Origin: Pseudomonas shahriarae
GTDB lineage: Bacteria; Pseudomonadota; Gammaproteobacteria; Pseudomonadales; Pseudomonadaceae
Length of the DNA: 64,000 bases
NCBI RefSeq assembly: GCF_014268455.2
Contig: NZ_CP077085.1
Coordinates: 868,001-932,000, forward strand
Reading direction: 5' to 3'
The first letter of the stretch is position 1, and every line of letters starts with the position of its first letter. The translations under genes and the position numbers were made by a program. The notes under the pieces are model-generated. The model saw only the letters and a list, made by a program, of their open reading frames with translations, was not told the origin of the DNA and ran no database searches. Positions 19,843 to 28,575 of this stretch are shown here, piece after piece.

Positions 19843-20400
19843 ATGTTGCGTCGTATCGCGTTGCTCGCTTTTGCCGTGCTGCTGGGCGGTTGCCAGACTC
19901 ATCAGGTCAATCACGATTTTGACGCCAGCCGCGACTTTGCCGCCTACCGCAGTTGGGCCTGGAAAGACCCGGCGTTGCAGTACCGCCCTGACGATCCGCG
20001 GATCAAGAGCGACCTGACCGAGCAGCGCATCCGCCAGGCGGTGGCCGATCAGCTCGATCAGCGCGGCTTGCGCTCGGCAGCCCCCGGGGCCAAGGCAGAC
20101 CTGAACGTGCAGGCCTACCTGATCGTCGAAGACCGTCAGCAGCAAGTCACCACCAACTACGGCGGCGCCTGGGGCGGCCCGTGGAATGGCTACTGGGGCG
20201 CACCGATGTACAACGAAACCCGCAACGTCACCTACAAGGTCGCGACCCTCCAGATCGACTTGCTCGACGGCAAGGACGGCAAGCTGGTGTGGCGCGGCAG
20301 CGACGAACAGATGATGAGCAACTCGCCCAGCCCCCAGGACCGCAGTGCGGCGATCCGGGCGACAGTGACCAAGGTGCTGTCCAACTATCCGCCACGCTAA
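19843..20400 (+). CDS. DUF4136 lipoprotein, second copy
   Basis: 185 residues and paralogous to the preceding gene, with the same plan: lipobox VLLGGCQT, an early FAAYRSWAWKDP, a Gly/Trp-rich middle (GGAWGGPWNGYWGAP), and LLDGKDGKLVWRGSDEQM near the C-terminus. TTTGGAGAA precedes the ATG. The tandem pair looks like an old duplication, since identity outside the motifs is modest. Both are probably secreted to the envelope; function unknown. Confidence 0.85.
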   Translation: MLRRIALLAFAVLLGGCQTHQVNHDFDASRDFAAYRSWAWKDPALQYRPDDPRIKSDLTEQRIRQAVADQLDQRGLRSAAPGAKADLNVQAYLIVEDRQQQVTTNYGGAWGGPWNGYWGAPMYNETRNVTYKVATLQIDLLDGKDGKLVWRGSDEQMMSNSPSPQDRSAAIRATVTKVLSNYPPR

Positions 20401-20793
20401 GTTGTACTCGGTCCGTGTAGGGCCGCTGCATCACTGCGATGCGGGCGCTGCGGTTTAACAGGTACACCGAGGCGATCCCTTCGCAGCCTCGCCGGGGCTC
20501 GACAGCTCCCACATTCGATCTGTGTTTCCAAGATAGATTTGCAGGTGCCGCGGCTCCCCTGTGGGAGCTGTCGAGCCCCGGCGAGGCTGCGATGGGATCG
20601 CCTCCTTACACCCGATCCACTGAGGTGCCCGCATCGCAACAATACGGCGGCCCGACAAGCCAGCATCAGGCGCTGTTTATTTCCGTCAGTCGCCAAAGTG
20701 GCGACTTGCCAGCGCACCTGCCAAGCCTTGTCTACACTGCTGTTGACTACAGGAGAGTAAGCGCTCGGCAGTTCGCCGGCAAAGGAGTGCTCG
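20401..20793 (+). promoter_or_regulatory. 393-base intergenic region upstream of tadG
   Basis: No gene is supported here. The left two thirds are taken up by a long inverted repeat (20469-20604, listed separately). The right part, 20640-20793, should contain the tadG promoter and ends with AAAGGAG seven bases before the ATG at 20794. I cannot identify a PprB site, because I do not know a firm consensus for it. Confidence 0.5.
20469..20604. repeat. Long inverted repeat with 44-base arms
   Basis: Arms 20469-20512 and 20561-20604 are reverse complements with one mismatch in 44 bases, around a 48-base spacer. They contain GCCGGGGCTCGACAGCTCCC, ending in the same GCTCCCAC core as the REP units. 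This is much longer than a REP and looks like an intact mobile or recently copied repeat in front of the tad locus. Confidence 0.75.
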
Positions 20794-22806
20794 ATGTCTC
20801 CCCGACTTCGTTCTGGCCAGCGTGGCGCAATCGGTCTGGTGTTCGCCGGCACCCTGGCCTTGGCCCTGGTGTTTCTGTTGCTGGTGGTCGATAGCGGCCG
20901 CCTGTACCTGGAAAAGCGCAAGCTGCAGGCCGTCGCCGACACTGCCGCCCTGGAAGCCGCCAATCGTGGCGGGCAGTGTTCAGGCAGCACCACCGCCGTC
21001 GATTACGCCAAGCAGAATGCCACCCGGAACGGCTTCACCGTTGTCGCCAACGACAGCAGCCGCGCATTGGCGGTGACGTGTGGGACGTTGCTGACCAATG
21101 CGGCCAATATCCGTGTCTTTACTGCAGATGCCAGCAAGAATGAAGCCATCCGCGTCGTTGCTACCCGCACGGTGACCACCGGTATCGCCAACGGGGTCTG
21201 GAGGTTGTTCAGCGGTACGTATAACGCTAATACGACATTGAGCGCGACGGCCGTTGCGGCGCTGGCGACTCCGGTGGCGGCACTCACAATCCGCAGCACG
21301 GCAGTCGTTGTCGATACAGCCAACAAGGCTTCCACTCTCAATGCTCTGTTCGGAGGGTTGTTGGGCGGTGGCCTGAACCTGTCGGTGGCCGGGTGGAATG
21401 GTTTAGTTAATACCAATATCTCTCTACTGAGTTACCTGGACCGGCTAAAGCTCGACCTGGGCCTGACAGCGGTCGGCTATACCGAAGTTCTTGGCAATAC
21501 CGTCGGTGTTGGTCAGCTCATTCAAAGTGCAATCAATGTATTGGACCCCACCAACACATTGGCCACAGATGTGACGATTGTCGGCTTGAACGCGCTCAAG
21601 ACGGCGGCCGGTGCCACTCAAGTGGTGTTGGGCGATATTCTGCAGATTGCAAGTGGCACGGATGTGGCGTCTCTGGCAGTGAACATGCGGGTGTTTGATC
21701 TGATCGAAGGTTTTGTGCAACTGGCCAACAAGAAAAATGGCCTGCTGGCGAGTGTTCCGATCAACGTGCCTGGAGTGGCGCAAATCACTGCGACCGTTCA
21801 GGTTTTACAGCCGCCTCAATTATCTGCGGTCGGCAATCCAGCCAAAGCTGTAGCAGCGGGGCATAATCCTGAAACCGGTCCGAATCGCATCTATGTGCGC
21901 ACGTCTCAATTGCGGGTTCTGCTCTCGGTCAACTTGCCCGTAATGAACACAGTCCTGGATCTGGTGAACGGGGTGACTGGATTGGCAGGACCGCTGGCAA
22001 ATACGGTGGGTGCACTGCTACAGCTGGATGTTGTGGGCGTGATCAATGCGCTGACGTGTGGCTTGGGAGCACTGTGTACTTCGCCCAGCCTGCAGATTCT
22101 GCCTCCGCCTGTCCGTGTGGATATTGCGGTGGAAGCCGCCAGTGCCAGTAGTTGGGTGACAGCCTACAGTTGCGCAAGTCCTACCAATAAAAGCCTGACA
22201 ACCAGCACCAATACCTCGCTGGTCAATTTGAAACTGGGTCAGGTTGATGGCTTGTCCAGCATTTTCGGCAGCAGTCAAACTCCGCCCCAGATGGTTGTGA
22301 AACCATTGAAGGTCGTGGATATCGGTACCGAGTCATGCCGCCGCTTTTTGATATTCAACGACTGCAACGCCCGTGTTCCCTCCGTAGGGGGTGGTATTGG
22401 GTTATCTGCCAACATTGATGTGGGTGGGAGTAAAAACCTTGCCCATACATACCTGTCCCCCGATTTGCCGGAAATTTCGCAGCCACCGTTTTATTACGCT
22501 TACACCACTAGCAATATCGTCAGCGGGCTCACGGACCCGGCCAAGGGGACGGCAGCGGGTCTTGTTCTAAATATGTACGGCCCACAGCCCGGAAATGAAA
22601 ACTTACTAGGTAATATCATTGGTGGTCTTGGAACCGTGTTTAACAGCGTAACTTCCCTGTTGATCAATACCATCAAAACCACACTGACACCGTTGCTGGA
22701 CTCGCTGATCAACACCCTATTACTAGCCTTGGGCGTCGACCTGAACAAAGTGGATGTAGGTGCCAACCTGAGTTGTCAATCAGGCCGCGCCTACCTAGTC
22801 ATCTAA
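20794..22806 (+). CDS. tadG: TadG-like Flp pilus assembly protein
   Basis: 670 residues. The N-terminus has the Tad-type start, basic residues then GAIGLVFAGTLALALVFLLL, a membrane helix, and ADTAALEAANRGG, typical of TadG-like proteins. The rest is a long, low-complexity periplasmic region rich in Val, Leu, Asn, Thr and Gly, with cysteine pairs near the end. TadG proteins anchor or support the Flp pilus machinery at the inner membrane. Its last 12 bases overlap the 3' end of the convergent pprA. From recall, P. aeruginosa has the same arrangement beside pprB and fppA. Confidence 0.82.
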   Translation: MSPRLRSGQRGAIGLVFAGTLALALVFLLLVVDSGRLYLEKRKLQAVADTAALEAANRGGQCSGSTTAVDYAKQNATRNGFTVVANDSSRALAVTCGTLLTNAANIRVFTADASKNEAIRVVATRTVTTGIANGVWRLFSGTYNANTTLSATAVAALATPVAALTIRSTAVVVDTANKASTLNALFGGLLGGGLNLSVAGWNGLVNTNISLLSYLDRLKLDLGLTAVGYTEVLGNTVGVGQLIQSAINVLDPTNTLATDVTIVGLNALKTAAGATQVVLGDILQIASGTDVASLAVNMRVFDLIEGFVQLANKKNGLLASVPINVPGVAQITATVQVLQPPQLSAVGNPAKAVAAGHNPETGPNRIYVRTSQLRVLLSVNLPVMNTVLDLVNGVTGLAGPLANTVGALLQLDVVGVINALTCGLGALCTSPSLQILPPPVRVDIAVEAASASSWVTAYSCASPTNKSLTTSTNTSLVNLKLGQVDGLSSIFGSSQTPPQMVVKPLKVVDIGTESCRRFLIFNDCNARVPSVGGGIGLSANIDVGGSKNLAHTYLSPDLPEISQPPFYYAYTTSNIVSGLTDPAKGTAAGLVLNMYGPQPGNENLLGNIIGGLGTVFNSVTSLLINTIKTTLTPLLDSLINTLLLALGVDLNKVDVGANLSCQSGRAYLVI

Positions 22807-25548
22807 CCCCCCACCCACCACCGGCAACTCCACGCAAAACCGCGCCCCATGTTCACTGTTGGCGACGCTCAGGCGTCCGCCCATGTTTTCCACAATGCCG
22901 TAGCTCACCGATAACCCCAGCCCGGTGCCGACGCCAATCGGTTTGGTGGTGAAAAAGGGCTCGAAAATCCGCTCCAGCAGCCGTGCATCAATGCCGCCGC
23001 CATTGTCTTCGACCCAGATGCGCACATGGCGGCTGTCGTGTTCGCTATACAGGGCGATCCATGGGCGAAAATCGTGGTTTTTTTCGTGTCGCGCCATCAG
23101 CGCATCGCGGGCGTTGACCATCAGGTTGATCAGTACTTGCTCCAGTTGGTCGACATGGCCGTTGACCTGCACCTTGAAGTCCATGGGCGTGATGCGCAGA
23201 TCCACACCTTTACCGCGCAGGCCTTCGCCCAGCAGTGATTGCGTACCTTCCACCGCCTGGGCCGGGTCGAAGGGCTGTTGCTCGACCTCCGAGCGGCGGC
23301 CGAACACGCGCATGTGGTCCACCACCCTGGCCGCACGCTGGACCTGTGCATCGATGCGCTGGAGTTTTTCCGTCAGGTAGTCGAGTTGCACGTCGCCGTT
23401 GCCCAGGCGCTTGAGCACGTTGGCGATGGCCATACGCATGACGTTCAGCGGCTGGTTGATCTCATGGGCCAGGCCGGTGGCCATCTCGCCGAGGGTGGCC
23501 ATTTTCGCGCTTTGGGTCAGTTGTTGCTGGGAGCGGCGCACTTCGGTGTTGTCGCGGCCCACGGCCTGGATTTCCTGCAACTGGCCGTGCTCGTCGAACA
23601 CACCACGGTCAGACCAGACCCACCACGCATGTTCGCGTCCCGGCAGTTGCAGGCTGATTTCGGCGGTGCTGACCGGGAATTCCGGGCTCAGTTGGCCGAT
23701 GCGTTTTACAAAGGCGTTGCGCTGTTCGTCCGATAACCAGTGGCCCAGGTTGATCCCCGGCAATTGGGCGGGCGTGCATTCCAGGTAGTTGGCCAGGGGC
23801 GTGTTGCCGAAGGTCAGGGTCAGGTCCGGGCGGTAGCGACAGATCATCGCCGGCGAGTCTTCGACGAGGAGGCGGTAGCGCTCTTCGCTGTCCTTGATCT
23901 GTTGCGCCGCCAGGGTGGCTTCGGTGACGTCCAGCCACAGGCCGACGGCTTCCACCGGCAAGCCCAGGTCGTCGCGCAGCAGCTTGGCTTCGTCCAGCAG
24001 CCAGTGGTAGTTGCCCTGGCGATCGCGTACGCGGTAGCGGCTGCGCACGTTGCCTTCGCGTAGCAATTGCCGGGTGCGTTCGAAGTACAGGTCGCGGTCT
24101 TCGGGGTGCACCCATTCCACGGAGGTGTCGTGGGTGCATTCGGCCAGGGTCCAGCCCAGCAGCGGCAGCAGACTGTCGCTGAAAAATGCCGGGTGCAGCG
24201 CGCCGTTGACATAGCGCTGCACGTAGATCACCGCCGGTGAGCTGGCGATCAGGTTGTCCAGGCGGGCATGGGCGGCGGCGGCCTGCAGTTGCTGGTTCTT
24301 GATGTCGCTGATGTCGAGCATGAAGCCGATCCAGCGCCGCTGCTCGCCGGCGCCCAGCACCTGGCCCTGGACGCGGTACCAGATGGGGTTCTGTTTGGCG
24401 TCGCTGCGCAGCAGGCGCACGCTGGCGAGCAAAGGTTTGCCCAGGCTTTGCAGGTCTTGCAGGCGGCTGTTGAGTTCCTGGCGGTCGGCGGGGTGGATCA
24501 GTTCCAGCCAGTTGGCCAGCACCTGTTTGGTCGGTGCATCTTCCGGGCTCAGGCTGCGCATCAGTTGGGGGGCCAGCAGGATCTCTTCACCGTTGGCCAG
24601 CAGTTCCCACCAGCCGGTGCCGAGCAGGCCTTGCAGGGCTTCCACCCGCTCCAGTTGTTGGTGATGGCGCTGCTCGCGCAGGCGGCTGAGCAAGGGCGCG
24701 GCGAGGGCGGCGGTGAGGTTCAGCCAGTCACGCTCGCTGACGTCGGCGTGGCCGCTGTAGAACCCGCACAGCAACCACGCGGCGACCCCCTGACTATCGC
24801 GGTACGGCACCAGCAGGCCCTCGGCATTGCCAAACACGCTGTGCAGGCGCGGGTGCTCGCTGCGGCCCTGAAGGGTTTTCAGGCTTAGCGGGGTGTTGCC
24901 GTTGAGGCTGTCCAGGCAGGTGCCCAGGCGCTGCCCAGGCGTCCACAGTTGCGGCGCGTCATGGGCGCTGTAGCTGCTGTAGACCAGCCAGTCCTGATCC
25001 TGCTGGTCGAGCAGCACCATCGCCGCGCAAGGGATACGCCAGCGCTGGGTCAGGCTGCGCAGGTGCTCGCTGAACACTTGCGGCAGCCGCGACAGGCTGC
25101 ACACGCGCAGTTGTTCGCTCATCTGGCTGGCGAGCAGATGGTTCTGCTCGCGCTGCTGGGCCAACTGCCGGCCCCTCAGCAGGTCGCTGATATCCAGCAG
25201 GCGCAGGATCCAGCCGTCGCCATCCGGTTCGATCCAGCCACGGGTATGCAGGATGGTCTCGGCGGCGCCCTGGAAATCCAGGTCCAGGCTGTGCCGCTGC
25301 CAGTCGGCGGGGGTGCCTTCGATGCTCAGGGCGCCAGGCAGGCACAGCAGGTCGCGCAACAGCGGGTGGGCCTGGGCACTGAGGTGACGGGCTAACTGTG
25401 GGTGCAACGCGCGGCTGATATCCAGCACATGACCATGCTGATCCAGGCGCAGGTGCAAGCCTTGTGCGGGTGGGCTGGCGGGCGTCTCCAGGGCCTGGGC
25501 GCTGTTGCGGCCGAGCAGCCTGCCGAAGATTTTGTCACCGGAGTTCAA
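22795..25548 (-). CDS. pprA: PprA-like PAS sensor histidine kinase
   Basis: About 917 residues from a TTG at 25548 that overlaps the tadE stop (TTGA); frame extension to 25737 would run through tadE and is rejected. The start is uncertain. Several PAS/PAC-type domains fill the N-terminal two thirds (for example WVHPEDRDLYFERTRQLLRE). These are followed by a HisKA box GLAHEINQPLNVMRM with His at about 695 and a HATPase domain (NLMVNARDAL, WVEDNGGGID, GTGLGLSVSYGIVENMGG). No membrane segment is obvious, so sensing is probably cytoplasmic. The likely partner is PprB; this pair controls Flp pili and adhesins in P. aeruginosa. Confidence 0.85.
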   Translation of the reverse strand: MNSGDKIFGRLLGRNSAQALETPASPPAQGLHLRLDQHGHVLDISRALHPQLARHLSAQAHPLLRDLLCLPGALSIEGTPADWQRHSLDLDFQGAAETILHTRGWIEPDGDGWILRLLDISDLLRGRQLAQQREQNHLLASQMSEQLRVCSLSRLPQVFSEHLRSLTQRWRIPCAAMVLLDQQDQDWLVYSSYSAHDAPQLWTPGQRLGTCLDSLNGNTPLSLKTLQGRSEHPRLHSVFGNAEGLLVPYRDSQGVAAWLLCGFYSGHADVSERDWLNLTAALAAPLLSRLREQRHHQQLERVEALQGLLGTGWWELLANGEEILLAPQLMRSLSPEDAPTKQVLANWLELIHPADRQELNSRLQDLQSLGKPLLASVRLLRSDAKQNPIWYRVQGQVLGAGEQRRWIGFMLDISDIKNQQLQAAAAHARLDNLIASSPAVIYVQRYVNGALHPAFFSDSLLPLLGWTLAECTHDTSVEWVHPEDRDLYFERTRQLLREGNVRSRYRVRDRQGNYHWLLDEAKLLRDDLGLPVEAVGLWLDVTEATLAAQQIKDSEERYRLLVEDSPAMICRYRPDLTLTFGNTPLANYLECTPAQLPGINLGHWLSDEQRNAFVKRIGQLSPEFPVSTAEISLQLPGREHAWWVWSDRGVFDEHGQLQEIQAVGRDNTEVRRSQQQLTQSAKMATLGEMATGLAHEINQPLNVMRMAIANVLKRLGNGDVQLDYLTEKLQRIDAQVQRAARVVDHMRVFGRRSEVEQQPFDPAQAVEGTQSLLGEGLRGKGVDLRITPMDFKVQVNGHVDQLEQVLINLMVNARDALMARHEKNHDFRPWIALYSEHDSRHVRIWVEDNGGGIDARLLERIFEPFFTTKPIGVGTGLGLSVSYGIVENMGGRLSVANSEHGARFCVELPVVGGGLDD

Positions 25549-25982
25549 AATTGCAGGCTCGACTGGGCGTGCAACGTGGTCGGCAGCCGAGGCACCGTGC
25601 CAATGCCCGGCAGCACAATAAACGGCAGGACGTTCTTCAGGTTGGCCGAGGGGTAGTTGATCTCGACGGTCAGCACGCCTGCGGTGTAGGTCGGATTGAT
25701 ATGGGCCGTCTGGAACTGGAAGGTCGCTGGAATCCACTGCAATTGGCTTTGCACGGTCTGGGTCGCCCGCAGGATGAGCGCTGCATTGTAGTTGGGGGTG
25801 CTGGGGTCCAGTGCCACGCTGCGGCGCACGGCCTCGGCGGTGGCCTGGTTGAACGACTGCAGCAGCAACAGTGGCAGGCTGTAGCTGACCATGGCATAGA
25901 ACACGGCAAAAAAAATCACGAACACCGCGGCAAATTCGATAGCGACGGCGCCTTTTTGCTTTCTAGGGAGGCTGGTTTTCAT
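25545..25982 (-). CDS. tadE: TadE-like pilus assembly protein (minor pseudopilin)
   Basis: 145 residues from the ATG at 25982; a GTG one codon earlier is possible. The N-terminus KQKGAVAIEFAAVFVIFFAV is a prepilin-type signal (G, four residues, E-F) that the peptidase FppA should cut after Gly. A hydrophobic helix and a beta-rich C-terminus follow. TadE-like minor pilins help start or tune Flp pilus assembly. Its stop overlaps the probable TTG start of pprA, tying the two translationally. It is divergent from fppA across 72 bases. Confidence 0.85.
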   Translation of the reverse strand: MKTSLPRKQKGAVAIEFAAVFVIFFAVFYAMVSYSLPLLLLQSFNQATAEAVRRSVALDPSTPNYNAALILRATQTVQSQLQWIPATFQFQTAHINPTYTAGVLTVEINYPSANLKNVLPFIVLPGIGTVPRLPTTLHAQSSLQF

Positions 25983-26054
25983 CACTGCGACTACCCTGAC
26001 TGCTACTACCTGCTATCAGCATAGAATCAATCAGCAAAAAGGGACGGTTTTTAC

Positions 26055-26528
26055 GTGATCCAAGGCCTCGTGGTATTTGTCTGGTTGGTGGTGTGTGCGC
26101 AGCAGGATATTCGCCAGCGGCAGATTGCCAATCGCCTGACCCTGGGTGCGCTGCTGCTGGCACTGGTCTATCTGCTGTGGAGCGGCAGCACGTGGCTGGG
26201 CACTTCCAGGGCGCAAGGGCTGTGGGCGTTCTGCCTGGCCCTGCTGTTGACCTTGCCCGGCTACGCCCTCGGGCGCCTGGGCGCGGGCGATGTGAAGATG
26301 CTGGCGGCGTTGGCGCTGGCGTCGAATTCGACCTACCTGTTGTGGTCGCTGATCGGCGCTGGCGTAGCCAATGTCGCCTGGCTGGTCTATGGGCCGCGGC
26401 TGCTGCCCCTTGCCAGCCAAGGTGTTAGAGCGCGCCTGGGTTACCTGGTGGTGGACCCGTCAAAAAAACTGCCTTTCGCGCCGTTTCTTTTAGTGGGTTT
26501 TAGCCTGGCCTGGGCGTGGCTCCATTAG
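26055..26528 (+). CDS. fppA: Flp prepilin peptidase FppA (A24 family)
   Basis: 157 residues starting with GTG at 26055. It is a polytopic aspartyl protease with both catalytic aspartates in place: D18 in CAQQDIRQRQIAN and D79 in the GxGD motif (GRLGAGDVKM). The size fits the short TadV/CpaA group that lacks the N-methylation domain. It cleaves the leader of Flp and TadE-type prepilins at the inner membrane. It stands upstream of pprB on the same strand with a 126-base gap. Confidence 0.9.
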   Translation: MIQGLVVFVWLVVCAQQDIRQRQIANRLTLGALLLALVYLLWSGSTWLGTSRAQGLWAFCLALLLTLPGYALGRLGAGDVKMLAALALASNSTYLLWSLIGAGVANVAWLVYGPRLLPLASQGVRARLGYLVVDPSKKLPFAPFLLVGFSLAWAWLH

Positions 26529-26654
26529 TCGTGGGCGCTCTGTATCGCTATGTACATAGTTGGAAAGTACGTCTACGTTTATTTATACAAGCTAGTAGGA
26601 AGGTTCTTCGCAACCGATAGGTCAATCTTTGGCTTGCCAGGCATGGAGTAGCGC

Positions 26655-27431
26655 GTGGACAAAGTTACATCTGCAGTAAAAGTGCTCGTGGTCGACGATC
26701 AGCCGCTGATTGTGGAGGAGCTTTGCGAATTTCTTGAAAGCAGCGGTTATCGCTGTGTCCCTTGTGAGTCCAGCCAGCAGGCCGTGCAACGCTTCAGTGA
26801 CGATCCGCAGATCGGCCTGGTGCTGTGTGATCTGCATATGCCGGACATGGACGGTATCGAGCTGGTGCAGGCCCTGCAGAAAATCGCCGGCAAGCAGCGT
26901 GCCTTCGAAGCCATTATGTTGACCGGTCGGGCCGACAAGCAGGATGTGATCAAGGCCTTGCGCGTGGGCATCTCCGATTACTACCAGAAGCCCATCAACC
27001 TCAATGAGTTGCTGGAGGGGTTGCAGCGCCAGGAAGCCGCGCTGGAAGAACGCCACAAGAATCTGCACCTGGGGAAGCTGAACCAGAAGCTGCAGTATCT
27101 TTCCGAGTCCATCGACGATTTGTACCAGGACCTGGACAAGGTCCGTCGCGCCCCGGCGCCGCAATCCGAGGGTGAGGCGGTAAGCGAGGAGGTCCTGGAG
27201 GTGCCGGCGATCTTCAATCAGCTGTCACCCCGGCAACTGGATGTTGCCCGGCTGGTGGGCAAGGGCCAGACCAACTACCAGATTGCCTGCGAGCTGGGTA
27301 TTACCGAGAACACGGTCAAGCTGTACGTGTCCCAGGTGTTGCGCTTGACCCATATGCACAACCGCACCCAACTGGCGTTGGCACTGTCGCCGAGCAACTC
27401 GGCATTGCGCCAGCGGGTGACGGCGCACTGA
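26655..27431 (+). CDS. pprB: PprB-like response regulator (REC + LuxR-type HTH)
   Basis: 258 residues from a GTG at 26655. The receiver domain has VLVVDDQPL, phosphoacceptor D59 in LVLCDLHMPDMDG and the lysine of YYQKPIN. A linker of about 60 residues, partly coiled coil (EERHKNLHLGKLNQKL), leads to a LuxR-type HTH (LSPRQLDVARLVGKGQTNYQ, then ENTVKLYVSQVL). In P. aeruginosa PprB activates flp/tad, the CupE fimbriae and the BapA adhesin. The gap upstream, 26529-26654, is comparatively AT-rich and should hold its promoter. Confidence 0.9.
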   Translation: MDKVTSAVKVLVVDDQPLIVEELCEFLESSGYRCVPCESSQQAVQRFSDDPQIGLVLCDLHMPDMDGIELVQALQKIAGKQRAFEAIMLTGRADKQDVIKALRVGISDYYQKPINLNELLEGLQRQEAALEERHKNLHLGKLNQKLQYLSESIDDLYQDLDKVRRAPAPQSEGEAVSEEVLEVPAIFNQLSPRQLDVARLVGKGQTNYQIACELGITENTVKLYVSQVLRLTHMHNRTQLALALSPSNSALRQRVTAH

Positions 27432-27450
27432 CGCTTTGCGTACAGCCATG

Positions 27451-27537
27451 TAGGAGCGGGTTTGCCCGCGATAGCGTCGGATCAGCCAGGGCATTTATCG
27501 GCTGACACCCGCCATCGCGGGCAAGCCCGCTCCCACA
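27451..27537. repeat. REP pair between pprB and the tad operon end
   Basis: Two opposed REP units, TAGGAGCGGGTTTGCCCGCG (27451) and CGCGGGCAAGCCCGCTCCCA (ending about 27536), separated by a spacer with its own short pairing (ATCAGCC/GGCTGA). It sits between convergent genes and may act as a bidirectional transcript end. Confidence 0.75.
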
Positions 27538-27556
27538 TTTCTCCAGTGGCTGTGGT

Positions 27557-27829
27557 TTATTTGCTGCCACCCGAGCTCCCGCCTTCGCTGCCTTCGCCGA
27601 ACTTTTCGGGGATCGCGTATCTTTTGCTTTCCAGCAAACGCTGCATCGCCAGTTCGCGTTCGGCGGGCGTTGCTCTCTGCACCGTGGGCGAGGCGGCTTG
27701 CCCGTTGACTTGCAGCCCCAGCCAGTTTTCCGTTTCCTCCTGGGCCTTGGACGAGGGCCCCGGTTCGATGGCCATTGCCGTCAGGGGCAGGGCCAGCAGC
27801 GTCAGGCTGGCGAGGTAATGGAATTTCAT
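27557..27829 (-). CDS. DUF3613 family exported protein, last gene of the tad operon
   Basis: 90 residues from the ATG at 27829, six bases after AAGGAG. A signal peptide MKFHYLASLTLLALPLTAMA is followed by a short, mostly polar mature part with ATPAERELAMQRLLESKRYA and a Gly/Ser tail. This fits the DUF3613 family found at the end of Pseudomonas tad loci. The function is unknown; a small periplasmic accessory of the Flp pilus is plausible. It follows tadD with about 19 bases between them. Confidence 0.75.
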   Translation of the reverse strand: MKFHYLASLTLLALPLTAMAIEPGPSSKAQEETENWLGLQVNGQAASPTVQRATPAERELAMQRLLESKRYAIPEKFGEGSEGGSSGGSK

Positions 27830-27848
27830 CATCGGCTCCTTCAAGCGC

Positions 27849-28565
27849 TTACTTGATTAGTACAGGCGGTGCATCGCTGGCCGCCGCGACCTGGTCCTTG
27901 GCCGCAGGTGTGCCGGCAGCCTTGAGTTTCTCGGCGCGGGCCTGGGCCTCGCTGACCTGCTCGGGGCTCAAGCCCACCTGGCTGGCCAGTTGCGCGGCCT
28001 GCCCCCAGTGGTCCTGGTAGATCAACAGCGTCACCAGGTTGACCGCCGCCAATTGGTCGCTTTGCTTGAGCTCCATGGCCGTCATGAACTCAAAACGCGC
28101 CTCTTCCAGGCGCCGTTGATTGAGGTAGACCACGCCCAGGTCATTGCGGATTTTCTCGTTGGTGGGCGCCAGTTGCGCCGCCCGCTGCATATGGGCCAGG
28201 GCTTGGGCGTTGTCGCCCTGGGTCGCCGCCAATTGCCCCAGGCCGTGTTCCCCTTCGGCGGCCATGCAGGTGCCCAGCAGGCTGCGGTACAGCGGTTGCG
28301 CTTCGCTGCGCCCGAGCAGGCGATAAACCTTGGCCTTGCGCTGGCGCACTTGCGGCAACGACTCCGGCAGGCTTTGCAGGTTGGCCAGGCTGGCGTGCAT
28401 CTTCCCTTCGTTGGCCATGTCGTCAGCCAGGTTCAGCGACAGCTCCTGTTCGGCGCTGGGCGTGGTGCAACTGCCCGGGGTCATCAACGCCGACCACGGC
28501 GTCTGGCCGTTACTGGCACAACCGCCGAGCATCAGCAGGCTCAGGCCTGCAATCAGTGCTTTCAT
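27849..28565 (-). CDS. tadD: TadD-like TPR lipoprotein
   Basis: 238 residues. Lipobox LMLGGCAS, so a lipoprotein probably routed to the outer membrane. TPR repeats cover about residues 100-190 (EHGLGQLAATQGDNAQALAH, then NDLGVVYLNQRRLEEARFEF). TadD is a pilotin-like factor for the RcpA secretin in Flp pilus biogenesis. GAGGAG precedes the ATG; it is ten bases downstream of tadC in the assembly operon. Confidence 0.88.
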   Translation of the reverse strand: MKALIAGLSLLMLGGCASNGQTPWSALMTPGSCTTPSAEQELSLNLADDMANEGKMHASLANLQSLPESLPQVRQRKAKVYRLLGRSEAQPLYRSLLGTCMAAEGEHGLGQLAATQGDNAQALAHMQRAAQLAPTNEKIRNDLGVVYLNQRRLEEARFEFMTAMELKQSDQLAAVNLVTLLIYQDHWGQAAQLASQVGLSPEQVSEAQARAEKLKAAGTPAAKDQVAAASDAPPVLIK

Positions 28566-28575
28566 CGAGCGCTCC

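Noticed and set aside
25548..25737. N-terminal extension of the pprA frame
   Set aside because: It would overlap tadE almost to the middle, and the added residues resemble no kinase part.
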